Of a stretch of DNA of 34,662 nucleotides, positions 15,501 through 24,145 are shown piece after piece. Made by a program: the position numbers and the translations under genes. The notes beneath the pieces were generated by a model. That model was given only the letters and a program-made list of their open reading frames with translations, had not been told where the DNA came from and did not search any database. Every line of letters starts with the position of its first letter. Within the stretch, counting starts at the first letter, position 1. The stretch comes from Bacilli bacterium (GTDB taxonomy: Bacteria; Bacillota_I; Bacilli_A; RF39; UBA660), in NCBI GenBank assembly GCA_022795155.1, contig JAAWGF010000016.1, forward strand, positions 1 to 34,662, read 5' to 3'.

Positions 15501-18500
15501 ATGCGTGAAATTGAGTTAGTGAATAAAAGAAAAAAAAGAGAAAAACATTTTCTAAAAGAAAATGGGGAAATTGTTGCTAAAGTATATGATCAAGATATTC
15601 ATTATTTAAAAAATGGAAAGTATGAAGAAATTGATAATACATTAATCGAAAATAATAATTATTTTGTCAATAAAAGCAATAATTTTAAAGTTAAATTTAA
15701 TAAAATATTAGATGATCGTCTAATGATAATTGAAGATAATGATTATTATTTAAATTTAAAATTAATGAATGTTGGTAATTATGAGTTAAGTAGTAATCAA
15801 AATGTTATCAAATATTTAAATATTTATAATAACATTGATTTAGAATATAATATTTTTTCTAATAAAATAAAAGAAAATATTATTTTAAACAATAAATTAG
15901 CTAATATAGAAGATTTTATCTTTCTAATTGATACTAATTTAGAACTTAAAAAAAATAGTGATGGAAGTATTAGTGTAAAAAAAAATGAAAATACTATCTT
16001 TACATTTGATGTTCCTTATATGATAGATGGAAATAAAAATGTCAATAATAATATCCATTACAATTTAGAATTAAAAAATAATCAATATATATTAAAATTA
16101 TTGGTTGATAAAGAATGGATAAGTGATGAAAATCGTGTATATCCAATTTATATCGATCCAACAATTATAAACTATGGAAACAATAATAGTGTCTATGACA
16201 CATATATATATCCAAATGATACTAATGTAAATAGAAATGGTCGTGATTATTTAAAAGTCGGTGTTGAAAGAATTAATAATCAAGACATCATTAATCGCTC
16301 ATTAATCAAATTTGAATTACCGACAATTGGAACAGGTAGTCAGGTTATTAGAGCTGATTTATCTTTAAGAGGTTACCCTGATTATACGCACACTTTTGAT
16401 ACAGATTTTGTCAACATATATAGAGTAACTGAAGATTGGGATGAGGCATCAGCAAATTGGGATACGATGAATTCTAAATTTGATTCTAGAGTTGAGGGAA
16501 CATTTCAAAGTAGCCGTTTTTATTCTAGAGAACCCGACGGAAGTTTTTCTTTAGCCCTATGTGGTGCGGAAATAACAAATTTGGTTCGTAAGTGGTATGC
16601 TGATACACCAAACTATGGTATTATGCTAAAATTGAATAAAGAAGTTTATCGAACCGATGCGTTTCCAATGTTCTTCTCTAAAGATAATCAAGTAACAGGT
16701 GGAAATCCAAAACCACTTTTGAAGATTACTTACCGTAATCAAAATGGGTTAGAAGACTATATGTATTACCAAAATCATAGTCTAACAGCAGGCACTATTT
16801 ATCATAATAATTATAATGGCAATCTAACAGGGATATTTAATATTGGACAAACTATAGGTGGTAGTCTACCCGTATCTTTAAACCTCGTTTATAATACTAA
16901 TGATGTAGTTTTAAATAGTAACTTAGGTTATGGCCTAGGATATCGTTTAAATTTATCTCAAACAATTAAAGAAACTACAATTGATAATCGGGCATATTTA
17001 GAATACGTTGATAGTGATGGTACTATTCATTATTTCTTAAATCAAAAAACAAAATATGATGAAAACAGTGGCTTTGTAACAACTGAATACGAAAATACTT
17101 TTTTTGATGAAGACGGACTGGATCTTCGCATTGAAAAAAGTAATAATCAATATCTTTTAATTGATAAAGATGGTAATAAGATGAAATTTACAATTAAAAA
17201 TGATATTGGATACTTAAGCGAAATTATTAAAACAGATAATAGTAAAAATACTATTAATTATGACGCTAATAACCGTATAAGCAAAATTATCGATGCTGAT
17301 AATGCAGTTATAAATGTTACTTATAATCAAAATTCGATTGTAATTATTAGTCCTGAACAAACAGTAACTTTAAACTATAATAATAATAACTTAACAAGTA
17401 TAGTTAATTTAGTGGGTACAACAACATTTACAAATACTAATAATTTAATATCAAGTGTAACTGATATAAGCGGTAAAAAAATAGGATATGAATATTATTC
17501 ACAATCACCTTATCGTTTAAAAAAAGTATCGGAATATGGTATAAATGGTACATTAGGTAGTTTTCATAATATTGAATATGGCTTTAATGCTACAACTTTT
17601 ACAGACTCTAAAGGGAAAATAAAAACAATAACATTTAATAATTATGGAAATCCTGTTTCGATTAGTAATCTAAAAAGTAATAGTGATATAAGTAATGCTT
17701 ATGGTATGTCGCTAAAATATGGTGAAACTTTTAACGGTTATACTAAATATACGAACAAATTATTAAATAATGAGATACCTTTAAAATATGTTAAAAATTA
17801 TTTAAATGATAGTAGTTTTGAAAATGGTAATCTTAATTTTATTGGCAATAATAATGCTAGTTTAACCATTACAACTGATAGTGAAAACTGTTATAATAGT
17901 GGTTTTAAAAGTTTACATATAAATGCTAAGGCCAATAATGCTACGATTTATAAAAATGTTAGTGTTAAAAAAGGCAACTATTATACTTTTAGTGCTTATT
18001 TAAAAACAGGTGCCAACCCCATTTCTTTAGCTATAAGTTATATTAATAAAAATGGTGAAATGATTCAAAATACTAGCGATGAAATTTTAAATAATAATGA
18101 ATTTGAACGCGGTGATGTTACTATTTTTTACCCCTCAACAGCTACTAGCGATTTAAAAATATCACTTATTTGTAGTAAAACTGGAGATTATTATGTTGAT
18201 GATATTCAATTAGAAGTAGGTGAAGTTGCTAATAACTATAATATTTTGGAAAATTCGGATTTTTCTAAAGGTTTAAGCGATTGGAATTTAAGTGTTTTTG
18301 ATCGTCAAGTTAATCAAGAGATTGAAACAGCTAGTACTTTCCAGGTTGTTGATATTAATAATAATCAAAAAGCTTTAAAAGTTAATATGAACCCAGCTTA
18401 CAATACAAGTTTTGATCAATTTTTCAATATAAAAGGTAAAGCCGGAGATACTTATACTCTTTCATTTTGGTATAAAAATGAGGGCTTAATTGGGATAGAG

Positions 18501-21500
18501 GATTTAGGTGCTCCAACCCAAAATAATGTTATCTTTAATTTTATGCCAGTTAATGAAATTGCAACAGATACAATTTATAATAAAACTTTTAATCCAAACG
18601 AAAAAGAATGGCAATATTTTTCATATAGTTTTACGGCTCTTTGGGATTTCAAAGAAATTCGTATGAGCTTTATTCAAGGATTAAATGCTAATGCTTTCTA
18701 TATTACCAATTTAAATCTATTTAAAGATGTTCGTAGTGTTGCTTATGAATATGATGATAATGGAAACGTTATATTTGCTAAAAATTTAAATAATAATGTC
18801 GATAAATTTAATTATGATAAAAATAATCAATTAATTAAAATGACTAATCCTAAAGGAAGAGATTTTAAATTTGAATATGACAATACTGTTACCAATCGTG
18901 TTTTAAAAGGTATTTCTAGTACTGGTGTTTCGAATGAATATATATATGATTCGAAAGGTAATCCAATTATAACAAGAATTACCAACCGTGGAATAGGTGA
19001 TATTAAAGAAAATACTTTATATAAAATAAGACTTAAAGGTACAGACAAAGATTTAAGATTAATTAAAGATTCTATTTCTTTAAACGATGACGATTGTGGA
19101 CACCATAAATGGCTATTAGAAAAAATTACAATTGATAATACAGATTATTATCGAATTAAACATTCAATAATTACAAAAAAATATTTATCAGCTAATGAAA
19201 ATAATTTAATAACATCAGAAATTAAAAATGATAATGCTTTATTTACTTTAAGTAAAAATGAAAATGGTAGTTACTATATTAAAAATAAAGTAACTAATAC
19301 TTATATTAATTATAATGGTACTAATTTAATATTATCAAATTTAACAGATAATACTAGTAATTTTGAATTTTATTTTGAATCACTTACTGATAGTTACTTT
19401 ATTGAAAATAGTGCCTCATATACTGAAAGTGGTAAATTTGTATCAAAAACAATTGATACTAATTTTAATGAAACACTTTATGATATTGATGAGACAACTG
19501 GGTTAACTAATTCCGTTACAAACGCTTCAGATGTAACAACTTATTATACCTATAATGATTCAAAACAAATTACAAATGTAGCAGTAGAGAATAGAAGTGT
19601 TAATTATGAATATAATGCTAATAATTTATTATCCAAAATAAGTCAAGATGGTCGTATTTATCAAATTACTTATGATGAATTTTTAAATATGAAAAAAATT
19701 AATATTGGCAATAACACTTTAATAACAAATAATTATGAAAATAATAATGGTAATTTATTATCATCTACTTATGGTAATAATCAAACGATAAGTTATGATT
19801 ATGATGAATTTAATCGTGTTAAAAAATTTACGAAAATGGATGATGCATATAACTATAAATATAATAATAATGGTGATTTAATAAAAATAATATCTAACGA
19901 TAATATTATTAAATATACCTATGATGTAGCTAAAAGATTATATGAATATAGTATTGATAAATTTAAAATTAGATATGGTTATGATATTAATGATAATATT
20001 GTAAATAAGAAATATAAATTAGATAATATTGAACATAATATTCAAAATACTTTAAATAGTGATGATGAAATAACGAAAATTAATTTAGATAATACAACCA
20101 TAAATTATAATTACGATTTATTAGGAAGATTAAGTAATAGTAATATTAATAATAATTTTAACACTAATTATGAATATGTAACTAATGGTAAAAGAACATC
20201 CTTAATTTTAAAAAGTATTAGTAATAATAATGATAAATATTCTTATAAATATGATAAATTAAATAATATTACTCATATATATCGTAATGATACATTAGAA
20301 AATAAATATTATTATGATAACTATAATGAACTTATTAGTGAAGAAGACTATGAAAAAAATGAAAAAATAGTTTATGACTATGATACATTAGGAAACTTTA
20401 AAACAATTAAAAAATATGATTTAAATGATAATTTATTAGAAACAAATGTTTATCAATATAATAATTTAAATTGGAAAGACCAACTAACAAAATATAATAA
20501 TGAAGAAATAACTTATGATGAAATAGGTAATCCATTAACAATCGGAAATATTAATTTAAGTTGGATAAATGGTCGAAGTTTAAATAGTTATGAAGATTCG
20601 AATAATAGTATTACTTATAAATATAATAAAGATGGTATTAGAACAAGAAAAATTGTAAACAATATAGAAACAAATTATTATTTAGAAGGAACAAATATAG
20701 TTTTTGAACAAACAGGTAATAATACTTTATATTTTATGCGAGATAATACTAATGATTTAATTGGTTTTAAATATAATGATAATATTTATTATTATATTAA
20801 AAATTCCCAAAATGATATTATTGGTATATTAGATAGTAATTATAATATTGTAGCTAAATATAAATATAATTCATGGGGAGTAAATACAAAAATTACTGAT
20901 AATTTAGGTAATGATGTACAAAATAATTTAAATCATATAGCAAATATTAATCCATTTAGATATAGAAGTTATTATTATGATTCAGAAACCAAATTATATT
21001 ATTTAAATAGTAGATATTATAATCCTTTATGGGGTAGGTTTTTGAATAGTGATGGAACAATAGGTGAGAATCAAGATATTTTAGGTTACAATTTATATGC
21101 TTATTGTAGTAACAATCCGATTACTAGGAAAGATATAGGCGGATATGCATGGTATAATGATGCTTGGAATTTTGCAAAGAAATTAGCTAATAATATAATT
21201 AATACTACTAAAAATGTTGTAAATAATGTTACTAAGTTTGTTAGTAATGCAATTAAAGCAACCACAAATGCTATATCTAATACAGTTGAAAGTATTAAGA
21301 AATCTATTTCTGATTTTGGTAAAGCTGCAGTTGATAATTTTGTTGTTGAAGGTGGTTGTGGTAAAGGTTTGAGTGCATCAATTGGAAATGAAGAAGCCAT
21401 TATTGATTTGGGTTGGTACCAAGATGTTACATATGGTATAGAGGATAAGCAAATATATTCCAATATAACTATTGATAAGAGTAGTCAAGTTTTTGGTTTT

Positions 21501-21734
21501 GGGGTATCACAAACATATATACATCCATATCCATATCCAAGTGATTTTACACATTGGAAAAGTGATCCATTTAATGCTCAATATATAATGAATAGTAAAT
21601 ATTTAACATTTTCTGGCAATAGCTATGGAACTAATAAATTAAATTTTACATCTAATAGTTTATTTATTGGTTTATCTGGTGACTTACATATTGGGTATGG
21701 GTGCCATTATAAGATAGGATGGGATATAAAATGA
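15501..21734 (+). CDS. Giant RHS/YD-repeat polymorphic toxin
   Basis: 2077 residues. Order (approximate residues): N-terminal beta region (1-220); DNRLRE-type carbohydrate-binding-like module (230-410, with VYDTYIYPND and NRSLIKFELP); first YD repeats (560-760); two CBM-like jelly rolls (765-910 and 913-1075, ending NYYVDDIQL-like or ending before VAYEYDDNGNV); ricin-like trefoil module (1162-1297); second YD repeats (1300-1815); RHS core (about 1817-1880) with YRSYYYDSETKLYYLNSRYY and NLYAYCSNNPI; then a variable C-terminus of about 200 residues. RHS shells encapsulate a C-terminal toxin. There is no signal peptide. The C-terminus is a helical linker, then a beta-rich domain with no recognised nuclease motif. 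The binding site is AGGAGAGG. The stop overlaps the next gene's start (ATGA). Confidence 0.92.
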   Translation: MREIELVNKRKKREKHFLKENGEIVAKVYDQDIHYLKNGKYEEIDNTLIENNNYFVNKSNNFKVKFNKILDDRLMIIEDNDYYLNLKLMNVGNYELSSNQNVIKYLNIYNNIDLEYNIFSNKIKENIILNNKLANIEDFIFLIDTNLELKKNSDGSISVKKNENTIFTFDVPYMIDGNKNVNNNIHYNLELKNNQYILKLLVDKEWISDENRVYPIYIDPTIINYGNNNSVYDTYIYPNDTNVNRNGRDYLKVGVERINNQDIINRSLIKFELPTIGTGSQVIRADLSLRGYPDYTHTFDTDFVNIYRVTEDWDEASANWDTMNSKFDSRVEGTFQSSRFYSREPDGSFSLALCGAEITNLVRKWYADTPNYGIMLKLNKEVYRTDAFPMFFSKDNQVTGGNPKPLLKITYRNQNGLEDYMYYQNHSLTAGTIYHNNYNGNLTGIFNIGQTIGGSLPVSLNLVYNTNDVVLNSNLGYGLGYRLNLSQTIKETTIDNRAYLEYVDSDGTIHYFLNQKTKYDENSGFVTTEYENTFFDEDGLDLRIEKSNNQYLLIDKDGNKMKFTIKNDIGYLSEIIKTDNSKNTINYDANNRISKIIDADNAVINVTYNQNSIVIISPEQTVTLNYNNNNLTSIVNLVGTTTFTNTNNLISSVTDISGKKIGYEYYSQSPYRLKKVSEYGINGTLGSFHNIEYGFNATTFTDSKGKIKTITFNNYGNPVSISNLKSNSDISNAYGMSLKYGETFNGYTKYTNKLLNNEIPLKYVKNYLNDSSFENGNLNFIGNNNASLTITTDSENCYNSGFKSLHINAKANNATIYKNVSVKKGNYYTFSAYLKTGANPISLAISYINKNGEMIQNTSDEILNNNEFERGDVTIFYPSTATSDLKISLICSKTGDYYVDDIQLEVGEVANNYNILENSDFSKGLSDWNLSVFDRQVNQEIETASTFQVVDINNNQKALKVNMNPAYNTSFDQFFNIKGKAGDTYTLSFWYKNEGLIGIEDLGAPTQNNVIFNFMPVNEIATDTIYNKTFNPNEKEWQYFSYSFTALWDFKEIRMSFIQGLNANAFYITNLNLFKDVRSVAYEYDDNGNVIFAKNLNNNVDKFNYDKNNQLIKMTNPKGRDFKFEYDNTVTNRVLKGISSTGVSNEYIYDSKGNPIITRITNRGIGDIKENTLYKIRLKGTDKDLRLIKDSISLNDDDCGHHKWLLEKITIDNTDYYRIKHSIITKKYLSANENNLITSEIKNDNALFTLSKNENGSYYIKNKVTNTYINYNGTNLILSNLTDNTSNFEFYFESLTDSYFIENSASYTESGKFVSKTIDTNFNETLYDIDETTGLTNSVTNASDVTTYYTYNDSKQITNVAVENRSVNYEYNANNLLSKISQDGRIYQITYDEFLNMKKINIGNNTLITNNYENNNGNLLSSTYGNNQTISYDYDEFNRVKKFTKMDDAYNYKYNNNGDLIKIISNDNIIKYTYDVAKRLYEYSIDKFKIRYGYDINDNIVNKKYKLDNIEHNIQNTLNSDDEITKINLDNTTINYNYDLLGRLSNSNINNNFNTNYEYVTNGKRTSLILKSISNNNDKYSYKYDKLNNITHIYRNDTLENKYYYDNYNELISEEDYEKNEKIVYDYDTLGNFKTIKKYDLNDNLLETNVYQYNNLNWKDQLTKYNNEEITYDEIGNPLTIGNINLSWINGRSLNSYEDSNNSITYKYNKDGIRTRKIVNNIETNYYLEGTNIVFEQTGNNTLYFMRDNTNDLIGFKYNDNIYYYIKNSQNDIIGILDSNYNIVAKYKYNSWGVNTKITDNLGNDVQNNLNHIANINPFRYRSYYYDSETKLYYLNSRYYNPLWGRFLNSDGTIGENQDILGYNLYAYCSNNPITRKDIGGYAWYNDAWNFAKKLANNIINTTKNVVNNVTKFVSNAIKATTNAISNTVESIKKSISDFGKAAVDNFVVEGGCGKGLSASIGNEEAIIDLGWYQDVTYGIEDKQIYSNITIDKSSQVFGFGVSQTYIHPYPYPSDFTHWKSDPFNAQYIMNSKYLTFSGNSYGTNKLNFTSNSLFIGLSGDLHIGYGCHYKIGWDIK

Positions 21735-22117
21735 GAAAAAGAATTTTAGCAATGATTATTGATTATTTTATTTTACTTTTATTTTTAGAGATTATTATAT
21801 ATTTATATTCTTATTTTAATAATATAGATCCACTTTTTTTACATAATGATATTGAGATAGTGATTGCCTTATTAATGTTAACACTAAAGGATTTAATTTT
21901 TAAAAATAAAAGTATAGGGAAAAAGATAATGGGGATTGAAGTTAGATATAACGATAATAAAATTCCCTCTTTTCCAATTCTTATATTACGAAATATAACT
22001 GTAATAATTTGGCCAATTGAATGTTTATTAATATTATTAAAAAAGAATAGAATAGGAGATATTATTTTTAAAACAAAAATTGTCTTAACAGATAATGTAA
22101 ATAATATAAGCAATTAA
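21731..22117 (+). CDS. RDD-family membrane protein, candidate immunity protein 1
   Basis: About 128 residues with the RDD signature: MRKRILAMIIDYFILL at the start and KNKSIGKKIMGIEVRY in the middle, plus further helices (about 10-30, 40-58 and a C-terminal pair). Start ATG 21731 shares bases with the RHS stop (ATGA), so translation is coupled; ATG 21719 lies inside the RHS gene. RDD proteins include ion transporters and many of unknown role. Position directly after a toxin C-terminus makes an immunity role plausible but unproven. Confidence 0.75.
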   Translation: MRKRILAMIIDYFILLLFLEIIIYLYSYFNNIDPLFLHNDIEIVIALLMLTLKDLIFKNKSIGKKIMGIEVRYNDNKIPSFPILILRNITVIIWPIECLLILLKKNRIGDIIFKTKIVLTDNVNNISN

Positions 22118-22161
22118 AATTAAAAGTATAATAGAATATATATAAATAAAGGAGAAAAGTA

Positions 22162-22533
22162 ATGATAAAAAAAAGAATAGTGGCATTTTTTATAGATTTT
22201 TTGATAGCTATAATTTTATCTTCAATATTAATAATTATTTTAGCTTTATATTTTGATGTAACTAATTTTAATATAACAATTAAATACTATGTTTATGTAA
22301 ATAAGTTTTTACTATTTAAGGATTTAGTGCTTAAAAATAAAAGTATAGGAAAAAAAATAATGCATTTAGAAATTAGATATAAAAATGATAAAATTCCTTC
22401 AATTATAGTTATTTTAATACGGGATTGGATTTTAACATGTACTTGGATTATAGATTGGTTACTAATAATTTTAAGGAAAGCAACAATTGGTGATATAATT
22501 TGTAATACTAAAGTTGTTGAGCAGTTTAATTAA
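22162..22533 (+). CDS. RDD-family membrane protein, candidate immunity protein 2
   Basis: 123 residues, paralogous to the previous gene (shared KNKSIGKKIM and EIRYK/EVRYN blocks and the same helix order). The start ATG follows AAAGGAGAAAAGTA, a strong site. Tandem immunity paralogues are common behind RHS toxins, where each protects against a different C-terminus. Function is inferred from context. Confidence 0.75.
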   Translation: MIKKRIVAFFIDFLIAIILSSILIIILALYFDVTNFNITIKYYVYVNKFLLFKDLVLKNKSIGKKIMHLEIRYKNDKIPSIIVILIRDWILTCTWIIDWLLIILRKATIGDIICNTKVVEQFN

Positions 22534-22551
22534 TATTACATGACATAACAA

Positions 22552-22580
22552 TTGGAAATTCATAATTAAAATGTTACAAT
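22552..22580 (+). promoter_or_regulatory. Promoter upstream of the YcxB-like gene
   Basis: TTGGAA (22552-22557), 17-base spacer, then the extended -10 TGTTACAAT (22572-22580). It would give a leader of about 120 bases before the gene at 22706; no structure was recognised in that leader. Confidence 0.55.
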
Positions 22581-22705
22581 TTAAATGTAATAAAGTTGAT
22601 ATAAGAACAAATAAGATAATAAATAATAGGAAATTAAAAAATTAATAATAAATATATATAAAAGATATTAAATAATGTTTTGTAATAGTGAATGGAGTTT
22701 GATTT

Positions 22706-22903
22706 ATGAAAATAGAATATAACTTTGATAAAAATCTTTTTAAAACCCTTAATCTTGCAATGGGAATTGCTGTAAGAAAAAATTATATAAAAAAACATCC
22801 AGAAAAGAAGTTTAGAAGTTTTATTAAGCATTGTTTATATATGTTAATGCAGATAATCGTTATTGCTTTATTATTGTTTATCGCATACTTTGTCACCTAC
22901 TGA
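22706..22903 (+). CDS. YcxB-like membrane protein, N-terminal part
   Basis: 65 residues: a cytoplasmic KIEYNFDKNLFKTLNLAMGI region, basic stretch, then one helix ending FIAYFVTY. It ends in TGA 22901-22903. The start follows TGGAG. Followed in another frame by a second helix and a PH-like domain, the combined layout matches YcxB-type proteins (N-terminal strand region, two helices, C-terminal beta domain). I read this as the front half of a gene with an interruption at TAC TGA; a separate coupled protein is the alternative. Confidence 0.55.
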   Translation: MKIEYNFDKNLFKTLNLAMGIAVRKNYIKKHPEKKFRSFIKHCLYMLMQIIVIALLLFIAYFVTY

Positions 22904-22907
22904 TAAA

Positions 22908-23230
22908 ATGTTAAAAATACTTAGTATTACAGTTGGATGTTTAGTAGGATTACTATTCCTTTATTATAGCTACTTTTTTAGTGCATATTTATCGGCAAAA
23001 AAATTAAGAAAGGAAAATTAGTAATCAATAAAATAGGAGTATATGATACTAGCATCTATAATAGAACTTTTGGTTTTGGATGGAATAATATAGATTTGAT
23101 TGTAATTGATAATAATAAAATTGTAATATCTACAAAGAAGATGTTTTTGTATGCTAATATAAATGATAAGGATAAAGTTATTAAAACAATAAAAAAATAT
23201 AATAGTAATGTACAAATGATTATTAGATAA
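22908..23230 (+). CDS. YcxB-like membrane protein, C-terminal part with -1 junction
   Basis: From ATG 22908 (no ribosome binding site, five bases after the previous stop) the first frame encodes a helix (LSITVGCLVGLLFLYYSYFF) and stops at 23021. A -1 step at the A7 run 22997-23003 continues as IKKGKLVINKIGVYDTSIYN... to 23230, a beta-rich PH-like domain (about 75 residues). The combined product is a plausible YcxB-like half. Two frame breaks in one gene support decay, or real slippage at the A7 site. Confidence 0.55.
22997..23003 (+). other. A7 slippery site in the YcxB-like gene
   Basis: The zero frame reads GCA AAA AAA TTA (A AAA AAA). The -1 frame gives ATT AAG AAA GGA and is open for 75 codons to TAA 23228-23230. 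Confidence 0.6.
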
Positions 23231-23264
23231 TATTTTTAATTTATAATTTTTGCAGGAGGTTATT

Positions 23265-23702
23265 ATGCTAGGAATAAAATTTAAAATACCAAATGTTTGG
23301 GGAACAGTATTGAACGATATTTTAGATGGAATTGAAACAGAAGATTTAATTTTTAAAACTGATTTCGAAGAAGTTCATTTAGGGACTAGTGAATTTTTAT
23401 TTAATAAGGATATTTATACTGGATTAGAATTTAGTGAATTAATAAAAACTAAAAAATATTATCCTATATTTTTAAATTTAAAATTATATGATAAAAATAC
23501 TAATTATGATGATAATATAAAAAATTACGATGATTTTTTAAATAGTAATTGTAAGTTAATATTAATTATTACTGATTGTGAATATGTAGAAATTTATTCT
23601 AAAGATATTAAATATTTAAATAAGATAAAAGAAAACGCTATTAAATATAATTTCTCAAATATTGTTGATATAAATAAAAAAGCAGATATTAAATTTTTTT
23701 AG
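23265..23702 (+). CDS. DUF2691-like protein, possible immunity protein
   Basis: 145 residues starting at ATG 23265, five bases after AGGAGG (the upstream TTG at 23250 overlaps that site). GIKFKIPNVWGTVLNDIL at the N-terminus and ESKLILIITDCEYVEIY-like central strands (here NCKLILIITDCEYVEIYSKD) resemble the DUF2691 family known from Bacillus. It is soluble and acidic. It ends the run of genes behind the RHS gene. An immunity role is positional inference. Confidence 0.65.
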   Translation: MLGIKFKIPNVWGTVLNDILDGIETEDLIFKTDFEEVHLGTSEFLFNKDIYTGLEFSELIKTKKYYPIFLNLKLYDKNTNYDDNIKNYDDFLNSNCKLILIITDCEYVEIYSKDIKYLNKIKENAIKYNFSNIVDINKKADIKFF

Positions 23703-23800
23703 AACTAAAGGTAAGATTATAATATGGTAGTTCAAGGAGAAATAGTAATAATGCAATTTTTCAATTATTATTAACTAATGTAAACAATTTAATTTTTATT

Positions 23801-23824
23801 AAAATAGTCACTACCTATTTTTTT
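23801..23824 (+). terminator. Terminator after the DUF2691-like gene
   Basis: AAAATAG (23801-23807) and CTATTTT (23815-23821) enclose TCACTAC and are followed by further T. It may end the toxin-island transcript. Confidence 0.55.
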
Positions 23825-23862
23825 CATAAATATATATAGTTAAATTCGGAAGTAGGTGACAT

Positions 23863-23976
23863 ATGAATGATAAAAATAATGAACATTTATATAAAGGACT
23901 GTTATTATGCATTCCACTTGTTATAATTTTGATTTTATTAATTGGGTTAATCATTTTAATTTTTAGTTTATTTTAA
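23863..23976 (+). CDS. 37-residue single-helix membrane peptide
   Basis: MNDKNNEHLYKGLLLCIPLV begins a 37-residue protein with a charged N-terminus of 11 residues and one long hydrophobic helix ending IFSLF. ATG 23863 follows AGGTGAC at ideal spacing, which supports translation. The size and layout fit type I toxin peptides or small membrane regulators; no antisense RNA was identified. Confidence 0.6.
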   Translation: MNDKNNEHLYKGLLLCIPLVIILILLIGLIILIFSLF

Positions 23977-24037
23977 CTAAAATAATTTATATATCAATAT
24001 TCATAAAATAGTTAATAAATATTTTATTATGTTATAC

Positions 24038-24066
24038 TTGAAAGAATATTAAATAATTGTTATAAT
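24038..24066 (+). promoter_or_regulatory. Promoter for the surface protein gene
   Basis: TTGAAA (24038-24043), 17 bases, then extended -10 TGTTATAAT (24058-24066). Confidence 0.8.
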
Positions 24067-24145
24067 TTATATAGGAAGTAAATAGTTTGTTAACTAAAAT
24101 GTAGTAAGTAGTTTATAATTTTTCATAATCAATGGAGGTAAAGTC

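Noticed and set aside
18827-21463. Antisense ORFs within the RHS gene
   Set aside because: Shadow frames of a very long coding region; no promoter or binding site, no recognised domain.
22570-22644. 24-codon ORF after the second RDD gene
   Set aside because: No ribosome binding site and it overlaps the promoter at 22552-22580.
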